The notes beneath the pieces are model-generated. The model was given only the letters and a program-made list of their open reading frames with translations, made no database searches and had not been told where the DNA came from. Both the position numbers and the translations under genes were made by a program. 64,000 nt of DNA, from contig CAWKCO010000012.1 of assembly GCA_963848175.1 (NCBI GenBank), positions 434,001-498,000 on the forward strand, written 5' to 3'. The first letter of the stretch is position 1. Each line of letters starts with the position of its first letter. Source of the DNA: JAMZMI01 sp963848175. GTDB taxonomy: Bacteria > Bacteroidota > Bacteroidia > Cytophagales > Cyclobacteriaceae. Shown piece by piece: positions 38,054-46,137 of the stretch.

Positions 38054-38437
38054 TTAGATTGTTCTATCGTAAACCGACAGATTTGATACGCTTCTTGGAC
38101 TCTGCTCCAGACCTATGTCTTTTAAAAACTTTGGACTTATACTGATTCCCTGGGCGATTTCACGAAGGCTATGGAATTTGTTTAGCTGTCCGAACATCAT
38201 GGATACCAATTGATCATACTTCTTATACTTGTGACAATGCTTGTCAGACATATGTGCCTCTATGGACTTGGTTAGTACTGAAACCGGAATGAGACCAAGT
38301 ATTTGCCCAAGTAAGGGCTTCTCGGATTTTGTTGAAAACTTTGTCCCGCTCATGGTAAGCCTCTGTGTTTTGTGATTGATCGAATAATCCCAAAACTAAA
38401 AAATTAGGATGCCATGAGCATTTTTGTTCGGACAGTA
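38054..38437 (-). mobile_element. IS4-family element, remnant with truncated transposase
   Basis: The frame 38054-38353 encodes the N-terminal 95 or so residues of an IS4-type transposase (DUF4372-like domain): KPLLGQILGLIPVSVLTKS, KKYDQLVSMMFGQLNKFHSL, REIAQGISISPKFLKDIGLE. It breaks off before the catalytic region. Upstream of its start, on the minus strand, TACTGTCCGAACAAAAATG at about 38418-38436 looks like the inner part of a terminal repeat. It resembles the TTACTGTCGTCCGA end of the intact element at 62018. The left end is lost. It abuts the glycosyltransferase stump. Confidence 0.75.
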
Positions 38438-38464
38438 CTGGATAGTCAGAGAATAGCTCGCAAC

Positions 38465-38698
38465 TTATTTTTCGGCATTTGCAAATTCCATGGAAACAGC
38501 CATATGCATCTTTTTTTCGGTATGAGCTCTTTCCCTATTTGGTCTAATCAATAACCTTACCTCGGGCAAGTCGCCCTCATTTAATGCTTGCGTTTTGTGC
38601 TTTTTTTGCTCGAGGATCTCAAGAAGCTTTAAAACAATACTATATAATAAGTAGGTGATAATGAATAGGATAACGCCATTTAACAATATATCTCTCAT
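38465..38698 (-). pseudogene. 5' stump of a membrane glycosyltransferase gene
   Basis: A 77-codon frame starting MRDILLNGVILFIITYLLYS and including ALNEGDLPEVRLLIRPNRE. It aligns along its whole length with the first 77 residues of the glycosyltransferase at 60279-61439 (MENIFLISVVLIMYTYLGYG, ALSDDELPTVTLLIAAYNEE), then stops. The DxD and later motifs are absent. Upstream DNA (38699-38775) is also shared with that locus. This is a truncated paralogue, broken near the IS4 remnant. Confidence 0.85.
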
Positions 38699-38775
38699 CG
38701 CTTTTTTTCTTAAAACTAGTCGTTTACCAAGGTGCGGACGGTGCTAGTTCGATGAGTGGTAGGTTTATAAGGGTT
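38699..38775. repeat. Upstream region duplicated from the EPS glycosyltransferase locus
   Basis: Contains CTTAAAACTAG, then GATGAGTGGTAGGTTTATAA and GGGTTG. The order and sequence match 61446-61522 (CTTAAAACTAG, GATTAGTGGCAGGTTTTAAG, GGGTTG). On the minus strand this is the leader directly before both glycosyltransferase starts, so the duplication included regulatory DNA. Confidence 0.75.
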
Positions 38776-38849
38776 GGTTAAGCCATACATGTAGTCCAAT
38801 GGTATTTGTGAATGTTCTATGTTGGCCGGGTTCTAGTTTGCCCAGGGGG

Positions 38850-39338
38850 CTATAATAAGACCAACTTCCATTTATCGGTCTCAGCAAATTCCTTGATTGT
38901 CTGATTTCTTTTTTCGAGCAAGCGTGTCATGTATCGCTTTAGCACGATTACATCTATCAGTCTTCCTAAGATTCCTAATGGCGATTGATAATCAAATCTA
39001 TCCGTCATTAGCGTCATTCCATTTTGAAGTACCTCAAAATGATGCTCATGGCTGAATCGTGTAAATGCCCCACTGAGCATTTCGTCTACAAAGAAAGCTG
39101 GACGTTCGTACTTGGTGATTTTCGTAGTTAGTGTCTGCCTGATTCCAAAATGCCTGGCTCTCCATGTGACCGTTTCGTGGAGATCAATAAGACCAGAAGT
39201 CACACCTGCAATGGCTTCTTCATTGGTATGCTGTGTAGAAATCTTATGAAGATCAATGCTTCTTGATAGATCAAAACATCGATCAATGGGCGCGTTGATT
39301 TCGGTGTGTAGTTCTATTATTTGGCCATGTTTTGCCAT
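38850..39338 (-). CDS. SRPBCC-family (START/Bet v1 fold) protein
   Basis: A 162-residue protein with the SRPBCC ligand-cavity pattern: IIELHTEINAPIDRCFDLSR at the N-terminus, VTWRARHFGIRQTLTTKIT, FTRFSHEHHFEVLQNG, and the closing helix VLKRYMTRLLEKRNQTIKEF. No catalytic residues can be named. Close relatives are often annotated as cell division inhibitors and found next to TIGR01777 epimerases, as here. It is the last gene of a five-gene operon and overlaps DUF2071 by one base. Confidence 0.8.
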   Translation of the reverse strand: MAKHGQIIELHTEINAPIDRCFDLSRSIDLHKISTQHTNEEAIAGVTSGLIDLHETVTWRARHFGIRQTLTTKITKYERPAFFVDEMLSGAFTRFSHEHHFEVLQNGMTLMTDRFDYQSPLGILGRLIDVIVLKRYMTRLLEKRNQTIKEFAETDKWKLVLL

Positions 39339-40045
39339 TAAACCCTTCTTTTATTTTTAACAACAATCTCTGAGCCTTCGGCTAGCATCACACTGGTTGG
39401 TGATTGATTTGATAAGATTTTAAAATCATTTCCATAGACCGATTCAAAATCCACAGAAATATCGTGCTGTAACACCTCGTAAGCTTTCCATCTGGGATGT
39501 ACTACTTCATATTCAAAAGTGCTTTTATTATCCACTTTGGTATAGCCCCAATAGTGTTCTGTGATAAATTCAGTCACCGAATTCTCGGGGATTTCTATCG
39601 GACTTGCATTGGCCTCAATTTTGAATTTATTCTCATTATTGCCCAATTTCCAAGCATATTCAACACTTAAATTACCCGAATGATGTTCCCATAAATGAGA
39701 CATCTCCATGGTTTGATAATGCTCCTTGTAGATTTGATTTGCAACAAATGATAGCGCGGGTTTCGGAACGATTTCCTTGATAAACACCACTCCTCTTTTC
39801 CAATGGCCATGATCGCAATAGCGTACATAAAATCGAAGGTTCACTTCCTCAAAATGACGGTGGAATGGAATTGGGATTCCTAAAAGTCTTGTATTTTGAA
39901 ACATAAAGCCTACCAGACTCACATAACACTTGCCTTCCCACAAATCTATTTCTGTGCCGTGAGGAAGATATTTGCTAAGTAGCGATGGTTGCACTTCATA
40001 ATTGGCGATCGCTAATTTGCGCCATTCTGCTTTCAAGAAATTCAT
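39338..40045 (-). CDS. DUF2071 (YqjF-like) protein
   Basis: A 235-residue protein matching the DUF2071/YqjF family: FLKAEWRKLAIANYEVQPSL, YLPHGTEIDLWEGKCYVSLV, GFMFQNTRLLGIPIPFHRHF, EVNLRFYVR, GVVFIKEIVPKPALSFVANQ, and the late HYWGYTK motif. The fold resembles acetoacetate decarboxylase, but no activity is known. It sits between the TIGR01777 epimerase and the SRPBCC protein. The 167-bp gap to the epimerase is the widest in the operon and contains GATAT half sites around GCCCC. Confidence 0.88.
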   Translation of the reverse strand: MNFLKAEWRKLAIANYEVQPSLLSKYLPHGTEIDLWEGKCYVSLVGFMFQNTRLLGIPIPFHRHFEEVNLRFYVRYCDHGHWKRGVVFIKEIVPKPALSFVANQIYKEHYQTMEMSHLWEHHSGNLSVEYAWKLGNNENKFKIEANASPIEIPENSVTEFITEHYWGYTKVDNKSTFEYEVVHPRWKAYEVLQHDISVDFESVYGNDFKILSNQSPTSVMLAEGSEIVVKNKRRV

Positions 40046-40212
40046 GTTCTCTAGATTTTGGTAACTATTCAGAGGTTAAACCTTGATGCAACAGAGTTTT
40101 GTCATGATTTTTGCGAAAAAGCAAAAATAACGCCAAAACCAGCCTGTCTTTACTCAATAACCACACGTGGCTATTGATATTTCGCCCCGATATCGTGGCT
40201 TGAAATTAACTT

Positions 40213-41151
40213 TTAATACTCTGAATAGTTGCAGATTTTGTTAAGTACTAAATCACGCAACGCTGTTTCAAGATTTGGAAACTGGAATTTAAACCCTTGT
40301 GCTACCAACTTCTTGGGAACAACTCTTCTACTTTTCAGTATAAGTTCGGTCTCCGTTTTAATGATCAAGGCGCCCATTTCTAGCATCCATTTAGGCATAG
40401 GTATGCCAAAAGGAATATTTATGGCTTTTCTTAAAAGCTTCATAAATTGAAAATTTCTCATGGGATTGGGTGAGGAAATATTGTAAACCCCTGACAAATC
40501 CTCGTTCTCAATTACGAAGTTCACAGTATTGATAAAATCCGTTTCGTGAATCCAACTGAAATATTGATCACCACTCCCCTGTCTTCCTCCAAATCCAATT
40601 TTAGCTAAATTTTTTAATGGTTGTAGTGCGCCTCCATTTTTACCTAGGACGATGGCGATCCTTAGTGCCACTTTGCGGGTGTTGGGTGTAATCCCATCAA
40701 AGAAGGTTCTCTCCCATTGCTGACATACATCTACGGAAAATCCAGTTCCAATTTCTCCAGTATCCTCGTCCATATCACGATCTTCGGCATGTCTGTAGAT
40801 CGTTGCTGAAGAGGAATTGATCCAAACGGCCGGGGGATTTTCACATTCCATAATGGCTTTGCCAAGGATCTTAGTTGAATTTAACCGTGTATCATAGATC
40901 AATTTTTTATTTTTTGAAGTGTATCTACAGTCAACTGATTTACCACAAAGATTAATTAGCGCCTTCGCTCCTTCGAGTTCATTTTTCCAATCGCCTAGGT
41001 TTTGTCCATCCCATTTGATGTACTTAATGTTAGAATCAGTTTGATGTTCTTTCCTACTGAGAACAACAACTTGGTAATTACGCGTTGAGAAATAATTGCT
41101 TAGCATATTTCCTAAAAAGCCGGTTCCTCCGGCTATGATTATCTTTTTCAT
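40213..41151 (-). CDS. TIGR01777-family NAD(P)-dependent epimerase (YfcH-like)
   Basis: A 312-residue extended short-chain dehydrogenase of the TIGR01777 class. The dinucleotide-binding site is IIAGGTGFLGNMLSNY. The family motifs are ALINLCGKSVDCRYTSKNK, INSSSATIYRHAEDRDMDE, QQWERTFF, ALRIAIVLGKNGGALQPL and YFSWIHETDFI. The usual catalytic YxxxK is altered in this class. Substrate is unknown. It overlaps the preceding membrane protein gene by 4 bases and belongs to the GbsR-linked operon. Confidence 0.88.
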   Translation of the reverse strand: MKKIIIAGGTGFLGNMLSNYFSTRNYQVVVLSRKEHQTDSNIKYIKWDGQNLGDWKNELEGAKALINLCGKSVDCRYTSKNKKLIYDTRLNSTKILGKAIMECENPPAVWINSSSATIYRHAEDRDMDEDTGEIGTGFSVDVCQQWERTFFDGITPNTRKVALRIAIVLGKNGGALQPLKNLAKIGFGGRQGSGDQYFSWIHETDFINTVNFVIENEDLSGVYNISSPNPMRNFQFMKLLRKAINIPFGIPMPKWMLEMGALIIKTETELILKSRRVVPKKLVAQGFKFQFPNLETALRDLVLNKICNYSEY

Positions 41152-41513
41152 AAACGATAGTGTCTAGTACGTTCTAATTCATCAATAGCGACTAAAAAAA
41201 GGATGGCCAGCCCCCAAGGACAAACAAACAGGGCATAAGGCCACCATTCATCCATCCAATCAGGGCTTACAATACCTAATGCTACAAGCGTCAATAGATA
41301 GGCCAATGCGCTGAAGAAATGTATTTGCAGCAAGTTTGACTTTCGTGAGAGTTTGGCTCGCAGCATAAGGCTCATTCCAAGTTGGTAAACCCCAATAAAA
41401 AATTCAATCATAATGACATATCCGATTAGATCAGAATGGAATGGAATCTGAATAGCAAGGCTGAGTGCTAAAAGCAGCATGATACATTGAATATAGAAAT
41501 GTAGATTTTTCAT
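41148..41513 (-). CDS. Small membrane protein, second gene of the GbsR-linked operon
   Basis: A 121-residue protein with four hydrophobic helices (FYIQCIMLLLALSLAIQI, YVIMIEFFIGVYQLGMSLML, FFSALAYLLTLVALGIV, WPYALFVCPWGLAILFLVA). Function unknown. It starts 2 bp after the other small membrane protein and overlaps the epimerase by 4 bases, so it is firmly part of the operon. Confidence 0.65.
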   Translation of the reverse strand: MKNLHFYIQCIMLLLALSLAIQIPFHSDLIGYVIMIEFFIGVYQLGMSLMLRAKLSRKSNLLQIHFFSALAYLLTLVALGIVSPDWMDEWWPYALFVCPWGLAILFLVAIDELERTRHYRL

Positions 41514-41515
41514 AG

Positions 41516-41881
41516 TTAGCCGGCAGCTAGCGCTTCATTTTTAGCTCTGTTTCTTAATCTGAAAAAGACAAACAGGTTAAAGAAATGCATTCCCCCAAGA
41601 ATCAAGATGATCCCTCCTATCTTAACACTGAGCGTTTCTATAACTGCTTGCACTGTCTGTACTTCACCCAATATTTTCAATGTGAAGACGGCATATCCGA
41701 CATTGATGAGGTAGAATCCAACGACTAGCAATCTGTTGACACTGTCAGCTAGTGGTTCATTTCCATGAAAGATATCTACAAGAAATATTCGACCATTTTT
41801 AAAAAGTGTGTTGGCAACCCAAATAGTGAGTGCGATGGTCATGAATACATAGATGGCATAAGTAATAATGAAATAGTTCAT
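41516..41881 (-). CDS. Small membrane protein, first gene of the GbsR-linked operon
   Basis: A 121-residue protein with three or four hydrophobic helices (YFIITYAIYVFMTIALTIWV, LLVVGFYLINVGYAVFTL, IGGIILILGGMHFFNLFVFF) and the soluble loop FLVDIFHGNEPLADS. It is a conserved type of membrane protein in Bacteroidetes without known function. A TTTCA-N8-TGAAA palindrome lies 41-58 bp upstream of its start. Confidence 0.65.
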   Translation of the reverse strand: MNYFIITYAIYVFMTIALTIWVANTLFKNGRIFLVDIFHGNEPLADSVNRLLVVGFYLINVGYAVFTLKILGEVQTVQAVIETLSVKIGGIILILGGMHFFNLFVFFRLRNRAKNEALAAG

Positions 41882-41921
41882 AAGTTATATGATTTAGTTA
41901 AAAATTCAATTAGTTCATATA

Positions 41922-41939
41922 TTTCAGAAAATATTGAAA
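41922..41939. promoter_or_regulatory. Candidate GbsR operator for the membrane protein-epimerase operon
   Basis: TTTCA-GAAAATAT-TGAAA followed by GT. Same half sites and same 8-base spacing as the large palindrome in front of the GbsR gene. It lies between the GbsR stop and the operon start. Confidence 0.6.
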
Positions 41940-41957
41940 GTATAATGAAAAAAAATA

Positions 41958-42452
41958 TCAGAGCTTCATCAACAATTTATAGAACCAGTTTTGATCCGAC
42001 TTGACAAATTTGTCAAGAACTCCGTCCACTTTATAGGAGAAATCTTTAAGTTCCTTAGTTATCATTTTAAATTCTTCTACCTCTTTCCCTGTTCCCTCCA
42101 CTCCTTGAACCTGCTCTAAAACTTTGATGATAGGTTCTATTTCTCTTCTTCTTCGCTCTTTAGATACTTGTCTAGCTAGTTCCCAAACGTCTTTGTCTGC
42201 TACAAAAAACTCTTTACGCTCCCCTATTTTGTTCACTTTCTGAACAATACCCCAGTCCATTAGTGCTCTGAGATTCATGTTGACATTGCCTCGTGAGATT
42301 TGAAGCTCTTCCATTACATCCTCTGCTGAAAGAGGTTCTTCATTTATCAAAAGCAAAGCGTGTATTTGAGCCATGGCTTTATTTATTCCCCAGCTGGAGC
42401 CCAAGGTTCCCCAAGCCTGAATAAATTTTTGTTTTGCTTCTGTGTAATTCAT
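41958..42452 (-). CDS. GbsR/MarR-family transcriptional regulator
   Basis: A 164-residue winged-helix regulator. It opens with the GbsR-type N-terminal helix (FIQAWGTLGSSWGINKAMAQ). The winged helix carries LLINEEPLSAEDVMEELQIS, RGNVNMNLRALMDWGIVQKV and the wing KIGERKEFFVADKDVW. A C-terminal dimer helix set follows. GbsR proteins respond to choline or related ligands in Bacillus. In Bacteroidetes the ligands are mostly unknown. It precedes the five-gene operon in the same direction. Matching palindromes in front of itself and of that operon suggest it controls both. Confidence 0.88.
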   Translation of the reverse strand: MNYTEAKQKFIQAWGTLGSSWGINKAMAQIHALLLINEEPLSAEDVMEELQISRGNVNMNLRALMDWGIVQKVNKIGERKEFFVADKDVWELARQVSKERRRREIEPIIKVLEQVQGVEGTGKEVEEFKMITKELKDFSYKVDGVLDKFVKSDQNWFYKLLMKL

Positions 42453-42474
42453 ATCTGGAACAAACGTAGTGCTA

Positions 42475-42512
42475 ATTATTAAACTTTCAAAATATATTGA
42501 AAGTTTAATAAT
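42475..42512. promoter_or_regulatory. Large perfect palindrome before the GbsR gene (autoregulatory operator candidate)
   Basis: ATTATTAAACTTTCAA and TTGAAAGTTTAATAAT are perfect 16-base inverse arms around AATATA. It lies 23 bp upstream of the GbsR start. The core TTTCA-N8-TGAAA recurs at 41922-41939. There is no T-run, so it is an operator rather than a terminator. Confidence 0.75.
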
Positions 42513-42989
42513 ATAATTAGCTGATTATCTGTTTCTATATGCATATTGCCAGATCACTATCTCAAAAATCCTTTTTAGAATTCATACCACTGGCTTACTT
42601 GAATTGCATGCTGACAGTAGAAATAAGTTTGTATTGTCTACTGACGGCTTCTTGAGACAACTTAGAAGTGTATTCAAAGTTGTCTGATATTTTCTTTGAA
42701 AATCATCGTCGGTATTTCAAGATGCTGGAAAAAAGCGATTTGAATGTTCTAAGTGCTTTTGGTTAGATAAGATGATTTCCTCTTATGATCTTTCATCATG
42801 AATTTAAGAATTGAAAAGGTATCGTCTCCCCTTTCCAAGGTTTTCCGTAATTCATTCGTCTATCCAATTTGCAATCCGACTTCTTTTTCTGACCATTTGA
42901 CGCTTTTGCATCTCAAGTCACTCGTAACATCTGCAATTTCGAATATCAGTAAAGCAAAAAAAAATGTGTTACCCAAAATACGACAAGCT
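42513..42989. promoter_or_regulatory. Long leader of the exopolysaccharide operon with two hairpins
   Basis: About 480 bases without a convincing gene. GACAGTAGA with TCTACTGAC (42613-42644) forms one stem. AGACAACTT with AAGTTGTCT (42655-42685) forms an exact 9-bp stem. A frame open from 42798 is in phase with the receiver gene but lacks protein pattern before the MKPIITI start. The length suggests a regulated untranslated leader. Confidence 0.45.
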
Positions 42990-43394
42990 ATGAAACCTAT
43001 AATAACAATAATTGATGACAGCCAAATGATTGTTCATTTTCTTAAGCATTTCCTTTCAAACAAATACGAATTGAAAACCTACCACAAGGGGTCTGAAGCT
43101 ATTTCAGATATTCTGTGTGAAAAATATCAACCGGCTTGTGTCATTACGGACTACCATATGCCTAATGATCTTGGCGGAACGGATATTCTAGACCAATTGA
43201 AAAGTATGCGTCCTGATGTTCCAGTGATGGTCTTATCTGGATCTACCGAGATGAACGAAAGAATTAATTGTATCGATCGTGGTGCTTTTGATTTTATCGA
43301 AAAGCCTTTTAATCCATTGGAATTGGAAGCTCGGATAAACAGAACAATCAATTTTTTCAAAGCACAATCTAAAGAATTGCAATATGCGGTATAA
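42990..43394 (+). CDS. Response regulator, receiver domain only, heading the EPS operon
   Basis: A 134-residue CheY-like protein: MKPIITIIDDSQMIVHFLKH (acidic D9/D10), phospho-acceptor D54 in CVITDYHMPNDLGG, VLSGSTEM, and the conserved Lys in DFIEKPFNPLE. There is no output domain. I place the start at 42990, where the receiver fold begins. Its 3' end overlaps the sugar-phosphate transferase gene by 11 bases, so the two are co-translated. A role in switching polysaccharide synthesis by protein contact is likely but inferred. No kinase lies nearby. Confidence 0.88.
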   Translation: MKPIITIIDDSQMIVHFLKHFLSNKYELKTYHKGSEAISDILCEKYQPACVITDYHMPNDLGGTDILDQLKSMRPDVPVMVLSGSTEMNERINCIDRGAFDFIEKPFNPLELEARINRTINFFKAQSKELQYAV

Positions 43395-44129
43395 TATTTC
43401 AATCCAAAAAAGGGCCTTCGACGTGGTGATAGCCACGCTGATCTTGCTCCTGTTGTCTCCCCTATTCTTAATTGTGATCATAGCGATCAGACTAGAATCA
43501 AAAGGGCCAGTATTCTATTATCAACCCAGAGTAGGCACTGGATATAAGATTTTTCCATTCTTCAAATTCAGATCTATGTATGTGAATGCGGATAAACGAG
43601 TGGCGCAAATGAAAGATCAAAGCCAATATGCACTAAATAATAGCGATGCTGGCCAGACTAAGATCATCCCGGACGAAACACCAGACGGTGACAATGTAAG
43701 AGTATCTGATCTTAAAATTATCTCTGAATCTGAATTTTCTCATAGTAAAGAGAACGACATAGAGCAAGCCTTCTTCAAGGTGAAAAATGATCCACGAATT
43801 ACGAAGGTTGGCCGAATCATCGAAAGACCAGCATCGATGAATTGCCACAGTTGATCAATGTGTTGAGAGGTGAAATGTCCTTGGTAGGAAATAGGCCATT
43901 GCCTCTATATGAAGCAGAAAAATTGACTGAAGATAAATACATACAGCGCTTTATGGCACCAGCAGGCATCACTGGCTATTGGCAAGTGACAGATCGAGGC
44001 AAAAGCAACGTGTCTGTTCATGAGCGAAAACTCAAAGATGTTTATTACGCACAGAAAAATAATTTTTTAATGGACTTGTGGATACTTATCAAAACTCCAC
44101 TGGCCGCAATTCAACAAGAAAATGTTTAA
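43384..44129 (+). CDS. Undecaprenyl-phosphate sugar phosphotransferase (WcaJ/WbaP-type), frameshifted
   Basis: About 248 residues in two frames joined near 43830. First frame: KRAFDVVIATLILLLLSPLF (membrane re-entrant helix), GPVFYYQPRVG, FFKFRSMYVNADKR, NDPRITKVGRI. Second frame: DELPQLINVLRGEMSLVGNR, PLPLYEAEKL, PAGITGYWQV and a C-terminal LKDVYYAQKNNFLMD. These are the hallmarks of the polyprenyl glycosylphosphotransferase catalytic core. It starts repeat-unit assembly by placing a sugar-1-phosphate on the lipid carrier. A polar insertion between FRSM and DPR is longer than usual. Confidence 0.88.
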
Positions 44130-46137
44130 AATAAACTACCTTATCCCCCTGAGCATCTGCTTCTTAATAAGTTGCAATGTGATCATCCAAGATGATTTAG
44201 AAAATGATATTACGGTAGAGACTCCAAGTCTCTACCCTGCCACATTCGATTTTAAGAATACGGCAGAGACTTCAGTGATTGTCTTTGTAAAGGACAATAA
44301 AGACCTGCCATTAACCAAAATCCCGTTGAGTATCTATGCGGTTTTCAATGGAGAAAAGCATTTGCTGGAAAATGGAATCACTTCTTCTGATGGTGAGCTA
44401 GCATTTACGCGTGAGATTGGAAATCACATAGATAGCCTTTCTGTAGAGACTCCCTACATCGGGCTGGTCAATGAAAGTTTGATTGTGCTCGAAGGCCGCA
44501 AACATATTGAGCTTAACATTGGAGGTAAGACCAGCTATCAGCTCCAAGGACAAATAAATCCTGCCAACTCAGCAACTAGTAGAACTGCCGCAACTTTCAA
44601 TTTCCTTGGATCATTCGATAATCTGGGTGTTCCCCATTATCTAGAGCCGATCGATGACTACATCTTTCAGGATATGCTGGACTTAATAAATAATTCATTG
44701 CCAGAGAGTTATCCCGTCCCTCAATATCATCCTGAGTACCTTGCTGATGATGTGAGCTCGGATACAAAATTGAAAGATTCCGCTGAGGTTTGGGTGACAT
44801 TCGTACATGAGGGTGCCGGTTGGACAAATACCCTTGGTTACTATACCTATGATCTAAACAATCCACCAACTACTGCAGCTGAAATAGCAAACCTTACAGT
44901 CATATTCCCAAATACATCTTTCATCCACAGTGGTGGTGGCTTGTCTTCCGGGAACAAAGTTTCGCTTGGTCGCTTTTCTGCAAATACGGGAATTGGATGG
45001 TTTTTAGTGCCACAGGGCTGGTCGGGCGGTACAGTTGTTGAAAGGTCACAAATCAAATATTCTAATAAAGACTTCAATACTTTCACACAACCACAATACC
45101 GTACCCATACCGTATTATTAAAGGATCTTGCCCGTGAAGTGTTGCTTTTGGGAATTGAAGATACGTCGCGCCCTGGTGGAGACAATGACTTTAACGATGC
45201 GGTGTTTTACGTTTCGGCCAATCCCTTTAGCGCACTCATCATAGACGATCTGCAAGAAACGACAGCCGATACTTCTGTAGATACGGATGGGGATGGTGTT
45301 TCAGATAAGAATGATAACTATCCCGATGATGCCAACAAAGCCTTTGATATCTATACACCAGAAGAGAACGTTTTTGGCTCTCTGGCATTCGAAGATCTGT
45401 GGCCGTCCAAAGGTGACTTTGATGTAAACGATATGATTATAGAAAATAATTTTCAGTCTATTGCTAATGTGAGTAAGCAAGTAGTAGAAATCAGGGCAAA
45501 GTTCAAATTGAAAGCTCTGGGCGGTGTAATCCACAATGGATTTGGTTTTGAGTTACCTATTTCTTCTGACCTGATTGAGAGCATCAGTGGACAACAAGTT
45601 GAGGCGAGTGACGAAATACAGCTCGCTGCGAATGGAACTGAATTAGGACAGAATAATGCGGTTATTCTTGTATTTGATGATGGCTTTAGAGTGTGGTCCG
45701 GAGCACAAAGTAAAACCAATACCATAAGTGAAAATGCCTACATCGAGCCGCTGGAAATAGACATGGTAATTAAATTTAAGCAACCAATCAGCATTCAGGC
45801 GCTCGGATATGCACCTTACAATCCATTTATATTTCAAACTGGCGAGCGTGGTGTTGAGATTCACTTGATAGATGGAACACCTACGGATAAAGCAGACCTC
45901 ACTTACTCCTACAACGGAAATGAAAAATCAGTGAGTAACCCTTACAAAACCACGGATAACCTGCCTTGGGGAATATCACTACCCGTTTCATTCGACTATC
46001 CGGAAGAAAATGAATCCGTTTCAACGGCGTACAATTACTTCAATCAATGGGCGGCTTCTAATGGCAATTCATACAAGGATTGGTACGTAATAAAGTCGAA
46101 TTATAGAAACACAAACAAAATTTATAATAAGAAGTAG
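44122..46137 (+). CDS. LruC-domain lipoprotein with DUF4114
   Basis: A 671-residue lipoprotein. The signal ends FLISC at about residue 18. After a beta-sandwich region there is a DUF4114-like segment (WVTFVHEGAGWTNTLGYYTY, GIEDTSRPGGDNDFNDAVFY). A thrombospondin type 3 calcium loop follows (DTDGDGVSDKNDNYPDD). The LruC (DUF4842) domain comes next, from VFGSLAFEDLWPSKGDFDVN onward. LruC proteins occur in Bacteroidetes and Leptospira envelopes. Here the gene overlaps the initiating transferase by 8 bases inside the EPS operon, so a role in anchoring or exporting the polymer is plausible. That role is inference. Confidence 0.88.
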   Translation: MFKINYLIPLSICFLISCNVIIQDDLENDITVETPSLYPATFDFKNTAETSVIVFVKDNKDLPLTKIPLSIYAVFNGEKHLLENGITSSDGELAFTREIGNHIDSLSVETPYIGLVNESLIVLEGRKHIELNIGGKTSYQLQGQINPANSATSRTAATFNFLGSFDNLGVPHYLEPIDDYIFQDMLDLINNSLPESYPVPQYHPEYLADDVSSDTKLKDSAEVWVTFVHEGAGWTNTLGYYTYDLNNPPTTAAEIANLTVIFPNTSFIHSGGGLSSGNKVSLGRFSANTGIGWFLVPQGWSGGTVVERSQIKYSNKDFNTFTQPQYRTHTVLLKDLAREVLLLGIEDTSRPGGDNDFNDAVFYVSANPFSALIIDDLQETTADTSVDTDGDGVSDKNDNYPDDANKAFDIYTPEENVFGSLAFEDLWPSKGDFDVNDMIIENNFQSIANVSKQVVEIRAKFKLKALGGVIHNGFGFELPISSDLIESISGQQVEASDEIQLAANGTELGQNNAVILVFDDGFRVWSGAQSKTNTISENAYIEPLEIDMVIKFKQPISIQALGYAPYNPFIFQTGERGVEIHLIDGTPTDKADLTYSYNGNEKSVSNPYKTTDNLPWGISLPVSFDYPEENESVSTAYNYFNQWAASNGNSYKDWYVIKSNYRNTNKIYNKK

